A stretch of DNA of 64,000 nt from Promethearchaeota archaeon (GCA_016839765.1 JAEOTP010000007.1:1-64000); one strand, 5' to 3'; positions 38,291 through 47,895 are shown, counted from the first letter of the stretch. Made by a program: numbers and translations. Notes: a model not told the origin generated them from the sequence alone.

Positions 38291-40183
38291 GTGAAGAGAG
38301 ACAATACAATATACTTATTAAAATTAGGCGGTAGTTTACTAACTGATAAAAACGAACCTTCTTCATTAAGGGAAGATGTTATAAACAGAGCTATTGAACA
38401 GATTATAGAAAGTAATAAAAGAGTTGTTTTGATTCATGGCGGAGGTTCATTTGGTCACCCTATTGCAAAAAAATATCAATTATTTAAAGGATTAAACACA
38501 TCTATTAAAAATCAAGTATTAGGGCTTTCTAAAACTCATGAAATGATGAATCAACTTAATACAATAATAATAAACAAATTTTTAAAGAAGAATTACCCAG
38601 TTTTATCTATTTCACCTTCAGCAATATTTATTAAAAGATCTCAACAGTTTATACTTAATTCCATTGATCCAATTGAAATTTCATTGAAATTAGGGGTTTT
38701 ACCAATCCTCTATGGAGATATCATCCTAGAAAAAGATGGTTCCTTCTCAATAATATCTGGAGATGACATAATTTTAGAATTATGTAAGACCTTGAAGAAT
38801 TTTGAAATTGTTAAGGTTATTTTTGCTATTGAGAAAGACGGGATTTATGTAAAAGACGGAGATAGTATTGAATTTGCTTCACAAATTAATTTTGATGAAT
38901 TAAAAAGTGTAGAATTAGCTGATTTAGAGCATAAAATAGATGTGACCGGAGGAATTGGAAGAAAATTTGAAATTATAAAACAAATTGCTGAATTAAATAT
39001 TCCTGTTCAAGTTATTAATGGCTTAAAAAAAAATTATATCTTAAAATCTTTAAAAAACCAAAAGCTAGATTGCACAAATATTAGCTTATCTAAGGAAAAA
39101 GATGATATTCAAGCAATTCATACCAGAAAATTAGAACATTTAACAATCCCATTAGATTATAATGTACAATCCACTAAAAATTATTTTGACGAAATTATAT
39201 TAATACATCATCCATTACCTGAAATAGAATTACATGATGTTGAATTAGGAACCCAATTTTTCAATAAAAGTGTTTCCGCTCCTATTTGTATTGCAGCTAT
39301 AACTGGTGGCCATCCAATATCTAAAAAAATTAATAAAATATTAGCAGAAGCTGCTGAATCAGAAAATATAATAATGAGTGTTGGAAGTCAACGTATAGCA
39401 TTAGAGGATCAAACCGCTGTTGAATCCTTTCAAATCGTTCGAGAATGCGCTCCAAATATTCCTATTATTGGAAATCTTGGAATAGGACAAATAAGTTCTA
39501 ATGATTTTCAATTAGAAGAATTTCAAAAATGCATTGAAATGATAAATGCTGATATTATGGCAATTCATTTCAATGCTCTCCATGAATTAGTACAAAAAGA
39601 TGGTAATATTTATTATACAGCTTTTTCTGATAACTTTAAAACAGTAAGGGAAAGGTTTAAGATTCCCATAATTGCTAAAGAAGTTGGAACAGGCTTTAAC
39701 CGTGATCTAGCCTTACAGCTTGACCTTTTGGGTTTTGATGGATTTGACGTAGGAGGAATGGGAGGCACAAATTTTACTAGTATAGAATCAATTAGAGATA
39801 ATGATAATAATGAAAATTATACAAGAAAACTTGCTGATACACTAAAAAATTGGGGGATACCAACTCCAATTAGTATTTTAAATGTCAGAAGTACATCAAA
39901 AAAGCCTATCATTGCAACGGGAGGGTTAAGGACGGGACTTGATATTGCAAAAAGTATAGTTTTAGGAGCGGATATAGGAGGTTTTGCCTACAAATTCCTT
40001 AAATCTGCTTGGAAAGATTATAAACAAGAAACAATAACCAATACAATAAATGAAATTCGAACATTAAAACACGAATTACTGTCAGTAATGTGGTTATTAA
40101 ATATAGATAAAATTGAAAATCTTAAAAGTAAAAGAGAAAAAAGTATCCTCTTAGGAGATATGTATAAATGGGCTAACCAATAA
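38291..40183 (+). CDS. Isopentenyl phosphate kinase–type 2 IPP isomerase fusion
   Basis: A 630-residue bifunctional enzyme joins the last two steps of the archaeal pathway. Residues 1 to about 262 are an amino-acid-kinase-fold isopentenyl phosphate kinase: LLKLGGSLLTDK (9-20), HGGGSFGHPIAKKY with the signature histidines (near 50-63), SGDDIILEL and DVTGGIGRKFE. Residues about 275-630 are a type 2 (FMN-dependent) IPP isomerase: TRKLEHL, SVSAPICIAAITGGH, VGSQRIALED, IIAKEVGTG, DVGGMGGTNF and ATGGLRTGLDIAKSI. The usual HLNxLQExxQPEGD motif reads HFNALHELVQKDGN here. The start is GTG at 38291. The fusion delivers IPP straight to isomerisation to DMAPP. Confidence 0.9.
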   Translation: MKRDNTIYLLKLGGSLLTDKNEPSSLREDVINRAIEQIIESNKRVVLIHGGGSFGHPIAKKYQLFKGLNTSIKNQVLGLSKTHEMMNQLNTIIINKFLKKNYPVLSISPSAIFIKRSQQFILNSIDPIEISLKLGVLPILYGDIILEKDGSFSIISGDDIILELCKTLKNFEIVKVIFAIEKDGIYVKDGDSIEFASQINFDELKSVELADLEHKIDVTGGIGRKFEIIKQIAELNIPVQVINGLKKNYILKSLKNQKLDCTNISLSKEKDDIQAIHTRKLEHLTIPLDYNVQSTKNYFDEIILIHHPLPEIELHDVELGTQFFNKSVSAPICIAAITGGHPISKKINKILAEAAESENIIMSVGSQRIALEDQTAVESFQIVRECAPNIPIIGNLGIGQISSNDFQLEEFQKCIEMINADIMAIHFNALHELVQKDGNIYYTAFSDNFKTVRERFKIPIIAKEVGTGFNRDLALQLDLLGFDGFDVGGMGGTNFTSIESIRDNDNNENYTRKLADTLKNWGIPTPISILNVRSTSKKPIIATGGLRTGLDIAKSIVLGADIGGFAYKFLKSAWKDYKQETITNTINEIRTLKHELLSVMWLLNIDKIENLKSKREKSILLGDMYKWANQ

Positions 40184-40196
40184 GAGAACTTATATT

Positions 40197-40445
40197 TTAT
40201 CTAAACTTTTTCCGTTCTCTTATTTCATTGATTAATTTTTTAACATATAAATCAAATTCTTCTTCAGTAACTTCTTCACTTTCAGGTGAATGTTTAAAAA
40301 ATTTGCTTAAATAGCTTAAATCTCTTTTAAAATCACCTGATTCCCAATCAAAAGCTAAAATGTCAATGCCTCCATCTGGTGTAGGTATGAATTTCACAGG
40401 TCTTCTGCCAAATATCATAAATAATGGGAGTTTAAACCCAGTCAC
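40197..40445 (-). CDS. Small conserved-looking protein, function unknown
   Basis: An 82-residue protein starting at GTG (40445). It has a short hydrophobic N-terminal strand, FGRRPVKFIPTPDGGIDILAFDWESGDF (two likely beta hairpins), then an acidic helix pair ending ERKKFR. I recognise no family. It lies in the cluster just after the IPK–IDI-2 gene on the opposite strand and 38 bases downstream of the CDF-like gene, likely co-transcribed with it. Coding is plausible because the frame fills the gap neatly and the sequence is not low-complexity. Confidence 0.5.
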   Translation of the reverse strand: MTGFKLPLFMIFGRRPVKFIPTPDGGIDILAFDWESGDFKRDLSYLSKFFKHSPESEEVTEEEFDLYVKKLINEIRERKKFR

Positions 40446-40483
40446 TTATTTCTACCTCTAATGAGATAATAGAATATTTAAAT

Positions 40484-42217
40484 TCACTCCTTTTTATATT
40501 TTTCTAAGATTTCTTGCTTTCTATGTCTCAAACTATCAAAATCATAATTTTGTTCAAAGAAAAAATCGAATGGATCTTTTATATCCTCCATTAATGGTTT
40601 TGAATAGAATTTTTCATACATATACTTACCTTTTTCAGTAATTTTTACCATAATCTGTTTTTCCTGGCTCAATAAACCATCCTCTATTAAATTTTTAACT
40701 ACAGAATTAATACCATTTTCTTTAAATATATAAAGACCAATATATGAAAAGCTTGTATAAATTTCTTCACTTTTCTTTAAAGAAAGCTGAAATTTCTCGT
40801 TAAGTTCATTTAAGGTAAATTTTTTTTCGGTATTATCAATAAAAACTGATAAAATCCATTTAATAATGTATTCCTTAAAATTTTCTTCATAGGACATTTG
40901 GAACTTCTCAAATTCAATCTCCTCTTCTTTTCCTGTTATAAATTCAATGAAAATCTCGATGATTTCTCTAAAAATGAATAAACTTACTGCTATTGCTATA
41001 ATTGGATCAAAATAAAAAAGAAATACAATTCCTTGAGATCTCCCAAATTCAGAAACAAGGGCACCTAAAATTATGCCAATAGAGATGAATATATTTACTC
41101 TTGAATCTATTGCGCTTGCGACTAATGATGAATTTCTATTCTTTTTTCCCACGAAATTTTTCAATGTACGTAAATAAGTGTTTAAAAATATAGATAATAC
41201 AGCAATAATTATAACAATTTGAGGCATTTTGATAGATTCTGGACCTGTTATTAAAGAAATAATTGATTCAAACAGTATTGTCCCACCTGCAAAGGCCATT
41301 AAGATTACTAAAACAATATTAACCAATTTTTCTTTTTTGTATCTTATTCCTATTCCAATTAATACAACTGCTATACAATCAAGGAAATTCTCAATACCTT
41401 CAGCTCGAAGCGAATCTGAGCTATAAGTTCCAATAAAAATTTTTAATAAACTAAGAATTAATAATCCAATAAATGATCTAATTAAGACTCCTCTACTGTT
41501 TAAAGTCTTATTGTATCTTTTTATTTGATTTTGTAAAGTCTCATTCCATAATACAACCTTTTCTTTTCCTTTAATATTTAAGGAAACAATATTGTCTTCA
41601 TTAATATCTGCTAGTCGAATACCACATAAATGGTATATTGAAGAAGCTGCGGTTTCATCATTAAAATAAACTTCTGGTATAAATATATTTAGCAACCCTT
41701 TGATACTGTCTTTTAATTTACCGAATTTCATTATTTTTTCCTGACTCAAATACTTCATAGCCGCATATTCTACTCTGTTTATTGGAAATAAATCTGACTT
41801 TCTTCTATGAAAAGCAACAGCAATTATTCTGATAAGGTGATTGATCGATATTAAAATAAGGCTTATAATACCTAAAATTAGTATAAAACTTGCAACTATC
41901 CCAAAACCGATATATTCACGATAAGTTAAATAATGAGAAATGAAATATATTTGTACATAAAGAAAGACAATTCCGAATAATATCCAAGGTGTTATTAAAT
42001 TTCTTACTACCTTTTTAATATGAAATTGTTTAAAGAATTCATTAATGGCTCTTCTCATATGGTGGCCAACAAAAAACGCCCCAATGTAGGTTATTATAAA
42101 ACTCCATTGAAAACTACCTGTCAATACAATTTCTATAATAGATGATATTAGAGATATTAAAAAGTAAGAAAGAAGTACTTTTTTATAATCTAACTCCCAA
42201 AACTTACTAAGACCCAT
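40484..42217 (-). CDS. Cation-diffusion-facilitator-like membrane protein with HTH tail
   Basis: The 577-residue protein begins with a four-helix membrane region (about 10-130) that I do not recognise, then a soluble segment, then a six-helix region (about 245-430) with cation diffusion facilitator motifs: SSDSLRAEGIENFLDCIAVV and SSLVASAIDSRVNIFISIG. In classical CDF transporters these positions carry the metal-binding D/H-x-x-x-D pairs; here they read E-x(4)-D and D-x-x-x-N, so metal binding is altered or lost. The C-terminal about 140 residues look like one or two winged-helix units (KFTLNELNEKFQLSLKKSEE; LIEDGLLSQEKQIMVKITEKGKYMYEKF). A membrane-bound sensor or regulator derived from a CDF transporter is likely. 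Confidence 0.6.
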   Translation of the reverse strand: MGLSKFWELDYKKVLLSYFLISLISSIIEIVLTGSFQWSFIITYIGAFFVGHHMRRAINEFFKQFHIKKVVRNLITPWILFGIVFLYVQIYFISHYLTYREYIGFGIVASFILILGIISLILISINHLIRIIAVAFHRRKSDLFPINRVEYAAMKYLSQEKIMKFGKLKDSIKGLLNIFIPEVYFNDETAASSIYHLCGIRLADINEDNIVSLNIKGKEKVVLWNETLQNQIKRYNKTLNSRGVLIRSFIGLLILSLLKIFIGTYSSDSLRAEGIENFLDCIAVVLIGIGIRYKKEKLVNIVLVILMAFAGGTILFESIISLITGPESIKMPQIVIIIAVLSIFLNTYLRTLKNFVGKKNRNSSLVASAIDSRVNIFISIGIILGALVSEFGRSQGIVFLFYFDPIIAIAVSLFIFREIIEIFIEFITGKEEEIEFEKFQMSYEENFKEYIIKWILSVFIDNTEKKFTLNELNEKFQLSLKKSEEIYTSFSYIGLYIFKENGINSVVKNLIEDGLLSQEKQIMVKITEKGKYMYEKFYSKPLMEDIKDPFDFFFEQNYDFDSLRHRKQEILEKYKKE

Positions 42218-42319
42218 AGATTTCGACTCTCGACACTTATTTTGATTATATAAGGTAGATAATCGAATTATGAATAAATATTCTTTGATGTTTTTCTTTA
42301 AAAAGAAATTAAGGTTACA

Positions 42320-43387
42320 CTAATAATTCCTATTCATCACAAATTTTAAGAGACTTTCAAAAAATTCTGTTTCTGACGGATCTATTACTTTCTTTAGACC
42401 ATCTAGAGCATTTTTTGCTTTATCAAAATAATTTCTTGATAATTCCTTGCACGAATCAACTACTTCAGCTTCTAAAAACAAATCCTTGACTTTTTGAACA
42501 TCATTTTTTGCCATGTTTTGATTATGTATCAAATCATTAAGATGCTTTTTCTTACTATCATCCAATTTCTCATAAGCTTCTATTAATAAACAAGTCTTTT
42601 TACCTTCTCTTATATCTCCATCAGTTGGTTTTCCTGTTACTTTTTCATCCCCAAAAGTACCTAGGATGTCATCTATAATTTGAAAAACTATACCTAAATT
42701 AATGCCATAACTAGATAAGAGTTTAACGTTAGCTTTATTTACATTGGCATAATTTGCACCAATTAATAATGATTTTTCGATTAATGCGCCCGTTTTTAAG
42801 GAAATCATGTTAATATAGTCATTAATTGTTAATTCTTCCTTATTTACCATATCCATTTCAATTAAAACACCATTCGCAATTTCAATAAAAGCTTGCTCAT
42901 ACAAGGAAACCGCTTTTAAATTTAAATCTGTAGCAAAATCATTATAAAAATACGCTTCTAAACCTAAGAAAAACGCTGTATCACCACCTATTATTCCTAT
43001 GGAATTACCAAAATCTAACGCATCCATCTTTTGTAGACTGTACTTCTTGTGATAATTCTGAAATCTATAATGAAAAGCAGGATTTCCTCTTCTAAAATTA
43101 TCTTTATCTATAATATCGTCGTGTACTAATGAGGCATTGTGAAGAAATTCGATTCCAACACTTGGAATTAAAATTCTTTCATCTTTTTCTTTCTTAAATG
43201 CGTTATAGGCAGCTATAGTGAGGATTGGGCGAATCCTTTTACCCCCACTGAGAAAATAATCTTGAAGTTCTGAATAATAACTAATTAAAAAATCATCTTT
43301 TATATTTTTTAACTTTCTTTCAAAAAGATTATTAATTTCTTCGTTAATCTTTGGTCTATAAAGCCCTAAATAATTTAAAAATTTAAT
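42320..43387 (-). CDS. Geranylgeranyl diphosphate synthase (apparent ATT start)
   Basis: Trans-prenyltransferase making the C20 (or similar) diphosphate for ether lipids. The first ATG is at 43027 and gives only 235 residues, lacking the first aspartate-rich motif. The same frame continues upstream without a stop to 43387 and encodes the whole N-terminal half: YFLSGGKRIRPILTIAAYNA (about 44-63), FLHNASLVHDDIIDKDNFRRG with the first DDxxD (Asp90-Asp94), then after the ATG the second motif QIIDDILGTFGD. No ATG, GTG or TTG exists in this stretch; ATT at 43387, five bases after an AGTGAT site, is the only candidate after the upstream stops. From there it is 355 residues, a normal length. Confidence 0.85.
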   Translation of the reverse strand: MKFLNYLGLYRPKINEEINNLFERKLKNIKDDFLISYYSELQDYFLSGGKRIRPILTIAAYNAFKKEKDERILIPSVGIEFLHNASLVHDDIIDKDNFRRGNPAFHYRFQNYHKKYSLQKMDALDFGNSIGIIGGDTAFFLGLEAYFYNDFATDLNLKAVSLYEQAFIEIANGVLIEMDMVNKEELTINDYINMISLKTGALIEKSLLIGANYANVNKANVKLLSSYGINLGIVFQIIDDILGTFGDEKVTGKPTDGDIREGKKTCLLIEAYEKLDDSKKKHLNDLIHNQNMAKNDVQKVKDLFLEAEVVDSCKELSRNYFDKAKNALDGLKKVIDPSETEFFESLLKFVMNRNY

Positions 43388-43738
43388 AGAAAATCACTAA
43401 AATTTATTGTGTTATTTCTTAATTTAAATTGATTTTAAATAAAAGTGCTATCAAATTTAGAATAATATGAAAGGTTTGATAGATGTGATAAATTAATAAT
43501 TTAATAAAAAATATTGTTCTCTGATATGATAAAAAAGAATCGATACAGATTTTCTTATTAATTCTTTATTAAATTACTAAATTCACTTAGTATAATTATT
43601 ATAAAAAACACATTCTTTTGATGATACTATAAAGACAAACAAGTATTTCGCTTACTAAGAATCTTAATACCAACATTATGGAGATATAAAAATCAAGGTG
43701 TTTTAAAAACCAAATTATCGAAAAATTAATAGAAAAAA
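43388..43738. other. 351-base AT-rich region left of tnpB
   Basis: This region lies between GGPP synthase (minus) and tnpB (plus). It must contain the GGPP synthase promoter and the left end of the TnpB element. I cannot define the element boundary: there is no tnpA gene, no target duplication is expected for this family, and no clear hairpin stands out in the AT-rich sequence. Confidence 0.5.
43393..43398 (-). promoter_or_regulatory. Weak ribosome-binding site before the GGPP synthase ATT
   Basis: On the minus strand AGTGAT lies five bases before ATT (43387-43385) and directly after in-frame stops. It resembles the GGTGA-type sites used by other genes here. Confidence 0.35.
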
Positions 43739-44965
43739 ATGAGATTAACTGAGGTTATCCATGTAAAGCATTCATTAGAATTATCAAAAGTATGTCATTT
43801 AGCTAAGAACCTTTATAATTTAGCTAATTGGTATATAAGACAGGATTTCTTTAATCTTAATAATGTTTTAACCTATTATGATTTAGACTTTATTTTGAAA
43901 CATACACAAGCTTATCAGAATCTTCCCTCTCAAACTTCACAGCAAATTCTCAAATATGTGAATAGAAACTGGAAATCTTATTTTAGAGCGATAAAAGAAT
44001 ATAACCGAGATAACAAGAAGTTTAAGCAAAAACCCAGAATCCCCAGTTACAAAAAGAAAAGTGGAGAATCTATTGTAGTTTTTACCAATCAACAATGCCG
44101 GATAAAAAAAGGATATTTACATTTTCCAAAAAGGGTTAATCTTGAATCAATTAAAATTAGAATTAAAAATAAATTAAAGGAAGTAAGGATAATCCCTTTA
44201 GGAGTAAAATATAAAATTGAAACGATATATGAAAAAGAAGAGAAGGAGTTAGGATTAGATAAAGAGTATATTTTAAGCATTGATTTAGGGTTGAATAATC
44301 TCATAACTGCAGAAAATAATAGGTGTACCCCATTTATTATAAAAGGTGGGATGATAAAATCTATAAATCAATATTATAACAAACAATTGGCATATTTTAG
44401 AAGTATTGAAAATAAGAAGGGAAATTTTAGTGATACAAAAAGAATTCAAAAACTGCATTTAACTCGAAACAATAAACTTACTACATTGTTTCATCGAATT
44501 TCCAAAAATGTAATTAAGTATTGTATTCAAAATAACATTGGAACAATTTTAATAGGATACAATAACGGATGGAAGCAGAACATTAGTTTTGGAAAAAAAA
44601 AAAATCAGAAATTTATTCAAATTCCTTTCTTGAAATTAGTAAAACAAATTGAATATAAAAGTAAATTGAAAGGGATTCAAGTTAAGCGAGTTGAAGAATC
44701 TTACACTTCCAAATGCTCTTTCTTAGACAAAGAATCTATTGAAAAACATGAAAAGTATGGAGGAAAAAGAATTTCCAGAGGCTTGTTTAAAACTTCTAAA
44801 GGTATTCTAATCAATGCCGATGTGAATGGGGCATATAATATCATGAAAAAAGCATTCCCAAATGCCGTTTCGGTGGATGGGATAGAGGCATTCGGACTAA
44901 TGCCACAAATAATTCAACAACACATCGCTGATAAGATTATTTGCAATAAAATGGGTATAGTATAA
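43739..44965 (+). mobile_element. tnpB: TnpB (IS200/IS605-type RNA-guided nuclease), no tnpA
   Basis: The 408-residue TnpB has the usual N-terminal helical region (HLAKNLYNLANWYIRQDFF, about 21-39) and RuvC motif I (LSIDLGLNN, Asp182). At the usual RuvC-II position it reads LIGYNNGWKQN with Gly273 instead of Glu. It then has VEESYTSKCSFLD (Glu319/320) and INADVNGAYNIM (Asp361). This matches a known subgroup in which the second catalytic acid has moved and the zinc ribbon is reduced. TnpB uses an RNA from the element's right end to cut DNA and maintain the element. No Y1 transposase gene lies beside it, so it would depend on one elsewhere. The right end must fall in the 75 bases before the mannosidase gene. 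Confidence 0.85.
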
Positions 44966-45039
44966 CTCATTTTAATAGTCTACTTCTTTACAAAGATATC
45001 AAAAATGTTTTTAATTTTTATGAGATTATTGTTTATACC

Positions 45040-47895
45040 TTGATCGAAAAAAAAGGTCATTATTCGGGAAACAGAAGAATCGATACATCTCGTTTTAATG
45101 AACCAGATTTAGATGATGAAAAATCTAGAGAAAAATGGTTCGGAGGAAAAAGAAAAGTTAATACGAGTCGGTTATTACCAAAATGGATAAATTCAATTTC
45201 AAAATCAACTAGTCCCGAGAGTTTGCGAATTCACATTGTGGGACAATCACATATTGATATAGCTTGGATGTGGCGATATGAACAAACAAAGAAAAAGGCT
45301 CAAAAAACTTTTAAAAAGGCTGTATTGCACTCAAATATATTTCCAGACAGATTTCGTTTTGCATTAAGTGAACCATTACTTTTAGATTGGGTTAAAAAAG
45401 ATAATCCAGTTTTGTTTAACGAAATTCAAGATTTAGTGAAAAGAGGAAATATTGAGCTCGTTGGTGGATCATACGTTGAACCTGATTGTATGATGCCATC
45501 AGGCGAATCTTTTATTAGACAGAGATTATATGGTATGAGATTTTACATGGAGAATTTTGGCATTCTTCCTAATGTAGAGTGGTATTTAGATTCTTTTGGG
45601 TATAATCATGGTCTATCCCAGATATTAGCAAAATCAGGAGCGAGATATTTTTGGACTAGTAAATTAACATGGAATAAAGACACAGTATTCCCATTTGTTA
45701 ACTTTTGGTGGCAAGGACCTGATGGATCAAGAATTTTAACCGCGAATTTTGGTATGGGAATGGGACCTTTAGAAAATTGGAAAAGGTTCGAAGTAGGGAG
45801 ACACTTACTTAAAAGAGATGGAAGAAAAGTCTGGAATTATAACTTAGATTATGAAACTCTAAATCAACATGTTGAAAAAGAAATATGTCCACACGTGGGA
45901 TATTTTTTTGGACATGGAGATGGCGGACATGGACCTACACATAAAGAAGTAGCATTTGCAAACGAGTTAGCTAAAAATTCAATGTTTAAATGGAGTAAAA
46001 TTGAAGATTTTTACAAAGAACTAGAAAATTACAGCGAAAAATTTCCTATATGGAATGACGAGTTGTACTTAGAAACCCATAGAGGTTGTTTCTCAAATCA
46101 TGCTGAAGTTAAAAGATATAATCGAAAGTTCGAAAATTTACTCGTTTCTCTTGAAATCCTATCAACAATTTTAACTAAACTTTTACCAGAGTTTCAATAT
46201 CCTAAAGAACATTTAGAATTATTATGGAAAATAACACTTAAAAATCAGTTTCATGATATTCTTCCGGGGAGCTCTATTCCTGAAGTATATGATGATTGTT
46301 GGGAAGATTGGAATGAACAAAAAGTCTTATTTAAATCCATTTTCAATGAAATGGGAAATTCTTTATCAAATGATAATAGTATTTCAGATAAAGAGAATTC
46401 GGCTGATATTTATTTTTTTAATCCATCTAGCTGGGAAAGAAACTCAAGAGTTTTTATACCCATAACAGTTTTCAATAATAATTTAGAGTTGAATAATCAT
46501 AATGCACCCAATTACGCTAAAGTGAAAATCTTTGATGGCAAGAATAAGGATTATATTTGCCAACCAATCAGAGCAGAATCGTATGATACAATAGATCCTA
46601 CGCCTGCTGGCTGGTGGACAGTTATGCCATTAAAACCTTTATGTTTAACTCCAGCAAAGATAACACTTTTCAACGAAAAAGAAAGTAAAAAGATTAAAAA
46701 TTCAGAGATATTGAAAGCAAGTGAAAATTTTCTATCAAATAAAGTTCTCTCAGTAAAGATTAATCCAAAAAATGGAGCAGTAATCGAGTTATTAGCAAAG
46801 TACATTGATAAAGGTAAAAATTTGTTAAATGGCGAATCTTCTAATTTGACATTTGGTTATCTTGATATTGGATATGAAGGCTTTAGTGCATGGAATTTAA
46901 CACGTAATTATTGGGAACATCCATTAGAGCTTGATAATAGCAATAAAACTAAAGTAAAAATAATTAATTCAGGACCGATCTTTGCCTCATTAGAAATATC
47001 CAAAGAACTTGGTATTAATCCTGTAAGCCAAAAAATTACTCTATTCAAAGATCTACCCCTTGTTTATCTTGAGTACAACACAAATTGGAAGCAATCTGAT
47101 GCTATGTTAAAAATATTATATAGTACTAACACTAAAGCGGATATAGTAACTTCAGATGGAGTCTATTGTGCAATACAACATAAAACAAATCCAAAAGTTC
47201 CATGTGATAAAGCTCGATTTGAAAAAATCTGTCACAAATATATTGACTTAAGTACACCTGATAGAAAATGGGGTATAGCTTTACTTAATGAAGGCAAATA
47301 TGCTTTTGATGTAAATGATCAAGAAATGAGGTTAACAATGCTTCGTTGCTGTAAATATCCTCCACCATCAATAGACGCTTGGGTAAATAAGGAAAGAAAA
47401 GTAAATAAAGAAAAATTCAACCATGTTGTTCCCACTCATAGCGGATTAGGACCTTTTAAGTGTCGATATGCTCTATTTCCTCACAATGGAGGTGCTTTAT
47501 TAAATCCTGATGGATCGGCCAACGTTGCAGTGAAAAGAAAAGCAGAAGAATTTAATAATCCAATAATTACTTTACCATCTAAAGGTCATAGACTAGATAC
47601 AATAGATCCAATTTTAGAAATTCAACCACCAAATGTTTATTTGGGTGCTTTAAAATTAAAAGAATGGACTAAATCAGATAATATTATTATCAGATTTTTT
47701 GAAGGGTCAGGAATTTCAACAACAGCAAGAATTAAGATAAATTCAGGTTTACTTGATAAAATTTCTTTAATTCAACCAATGGATTTGCTTGAACGTGAAA
47801 TAAATAAAAGTTATGAATTTAAAAGAGATTTAGGAATTTTAACTTTTGAAATAAATAAATTTGAGATTTGTACATTTGAACTTGTATTAAATTAA
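45040..47895 (+). CDS. Alpha-mannosidase-like glycoside hydrolase, family GH38
   Basis: The 951-residue protein matches GH38 retaining alpha-mannosidases: the metal-binding start HIVGQSHIDIAWMWRYEQT (about 64-82), the nucleophile region YLDSFGYNHGL (about 184-194), GHGDGGHGP (near 296), the NQFHDILPGSSIPEVYDD zinc-ligand motif (about 402-419) and a long beta-sandwich C-terminal half. It would cleave alpha-mannosides from glycans. There is no signal peptide, so it acts in the cytosol. The TTG at 45040 has no obvious ribosome-binding site; the frame is open upstream to 44947 without a better start. It converges with the phosphatase-superfamily gene, the two ends overlapping by four bases. Confidence 0.88.
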   Translation: MIEKKGHYSGNRRIDTSRFNEPDLDDEKSREKWFGGKRKVNTSRLLPKWINSISKSTSPESLRIHIVGQSHIDIAWMWRYEQTKKKAQKTFKKAVLHSNIFPDRFRFALSEPLLLDWVKKDNPVLFNEIQDLVKRGNIELVGGSYVEPDCMMPSGESFIRQRLYGMRFYMENFGILPNVEWYLDSFGYNHGLSQILAKSGARYFWTSKLTWNKDTVFPFVNFWWQGPDGSRILTANFGMGMGPLENWKRFEVGRHLLKRDGRKVWNYNLDYETLNQHVEKEICPHVGYFFGHGDGGHGPTHKEVAFANELAKNSMFKWSKIEDFYKELENYSEKFPIWNDELYLETHRGCFSNHAEVKRYNRKFENLLVSLEILSTILTKLLPEFQYPKEHLELLWKITLKNQFHDILPGSSIPEVYDDCWEDWNEQKVLFKSIFNEMGNSLSNDNSISDKENSADIYFFNPSSWERNSRVFIPITVFNNNLELNNHNAPNYAKVKIFDGKNKDYICQPIRAESYDTIDPTPAGWWTVMPLKPLCLTPAKITLFNEKESKKIKNSEILKASENFLSNKVLSVKINPKNGAVIELLAKYIDKGKNLLNGESSNLTFGYLDIGYEGFSAWNLTRNYWEHPLELDNSNKTKVKIINSGPIFASLEISKELGINPVSQKITLFKDLPLVYLEYNTNWKQSDAMLKILYSTNTKADIVTSDGVYCAIQHKTNPKVPCDKARFEKICHKYIDLSTPDRKWGIALLNEGKYAFDVNDQEMRLTMLRCCKYPPPSIDAWVNKERKVNKEKFNHVVPTHSGLGPFKCRYALFPHNGGALLNPDGSANVAVKRKAEEFNNPIITLPSKGHRLDTIDPILEIQPPNVYLGALKLKEWTKSDNIIIRFFEGSGISTTARIKINSGLLDKISLIQPMDLLEREINKSYEFKRDLGILTFEINKFEICTFELVLN

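Noticed and set aside
42320-43027. GGPP synthase as a 235-residue truncated gene starting at ATG 43027
   Set aside because: The same frame continues upstream without stops and encodes the conserved first half including the first aspartate-rich motif.
43388-45039. Exact ends of the TnpB element
   Set aside because: No terminal palindrome or transposase gene allowed me to place the boundaries with confidence.
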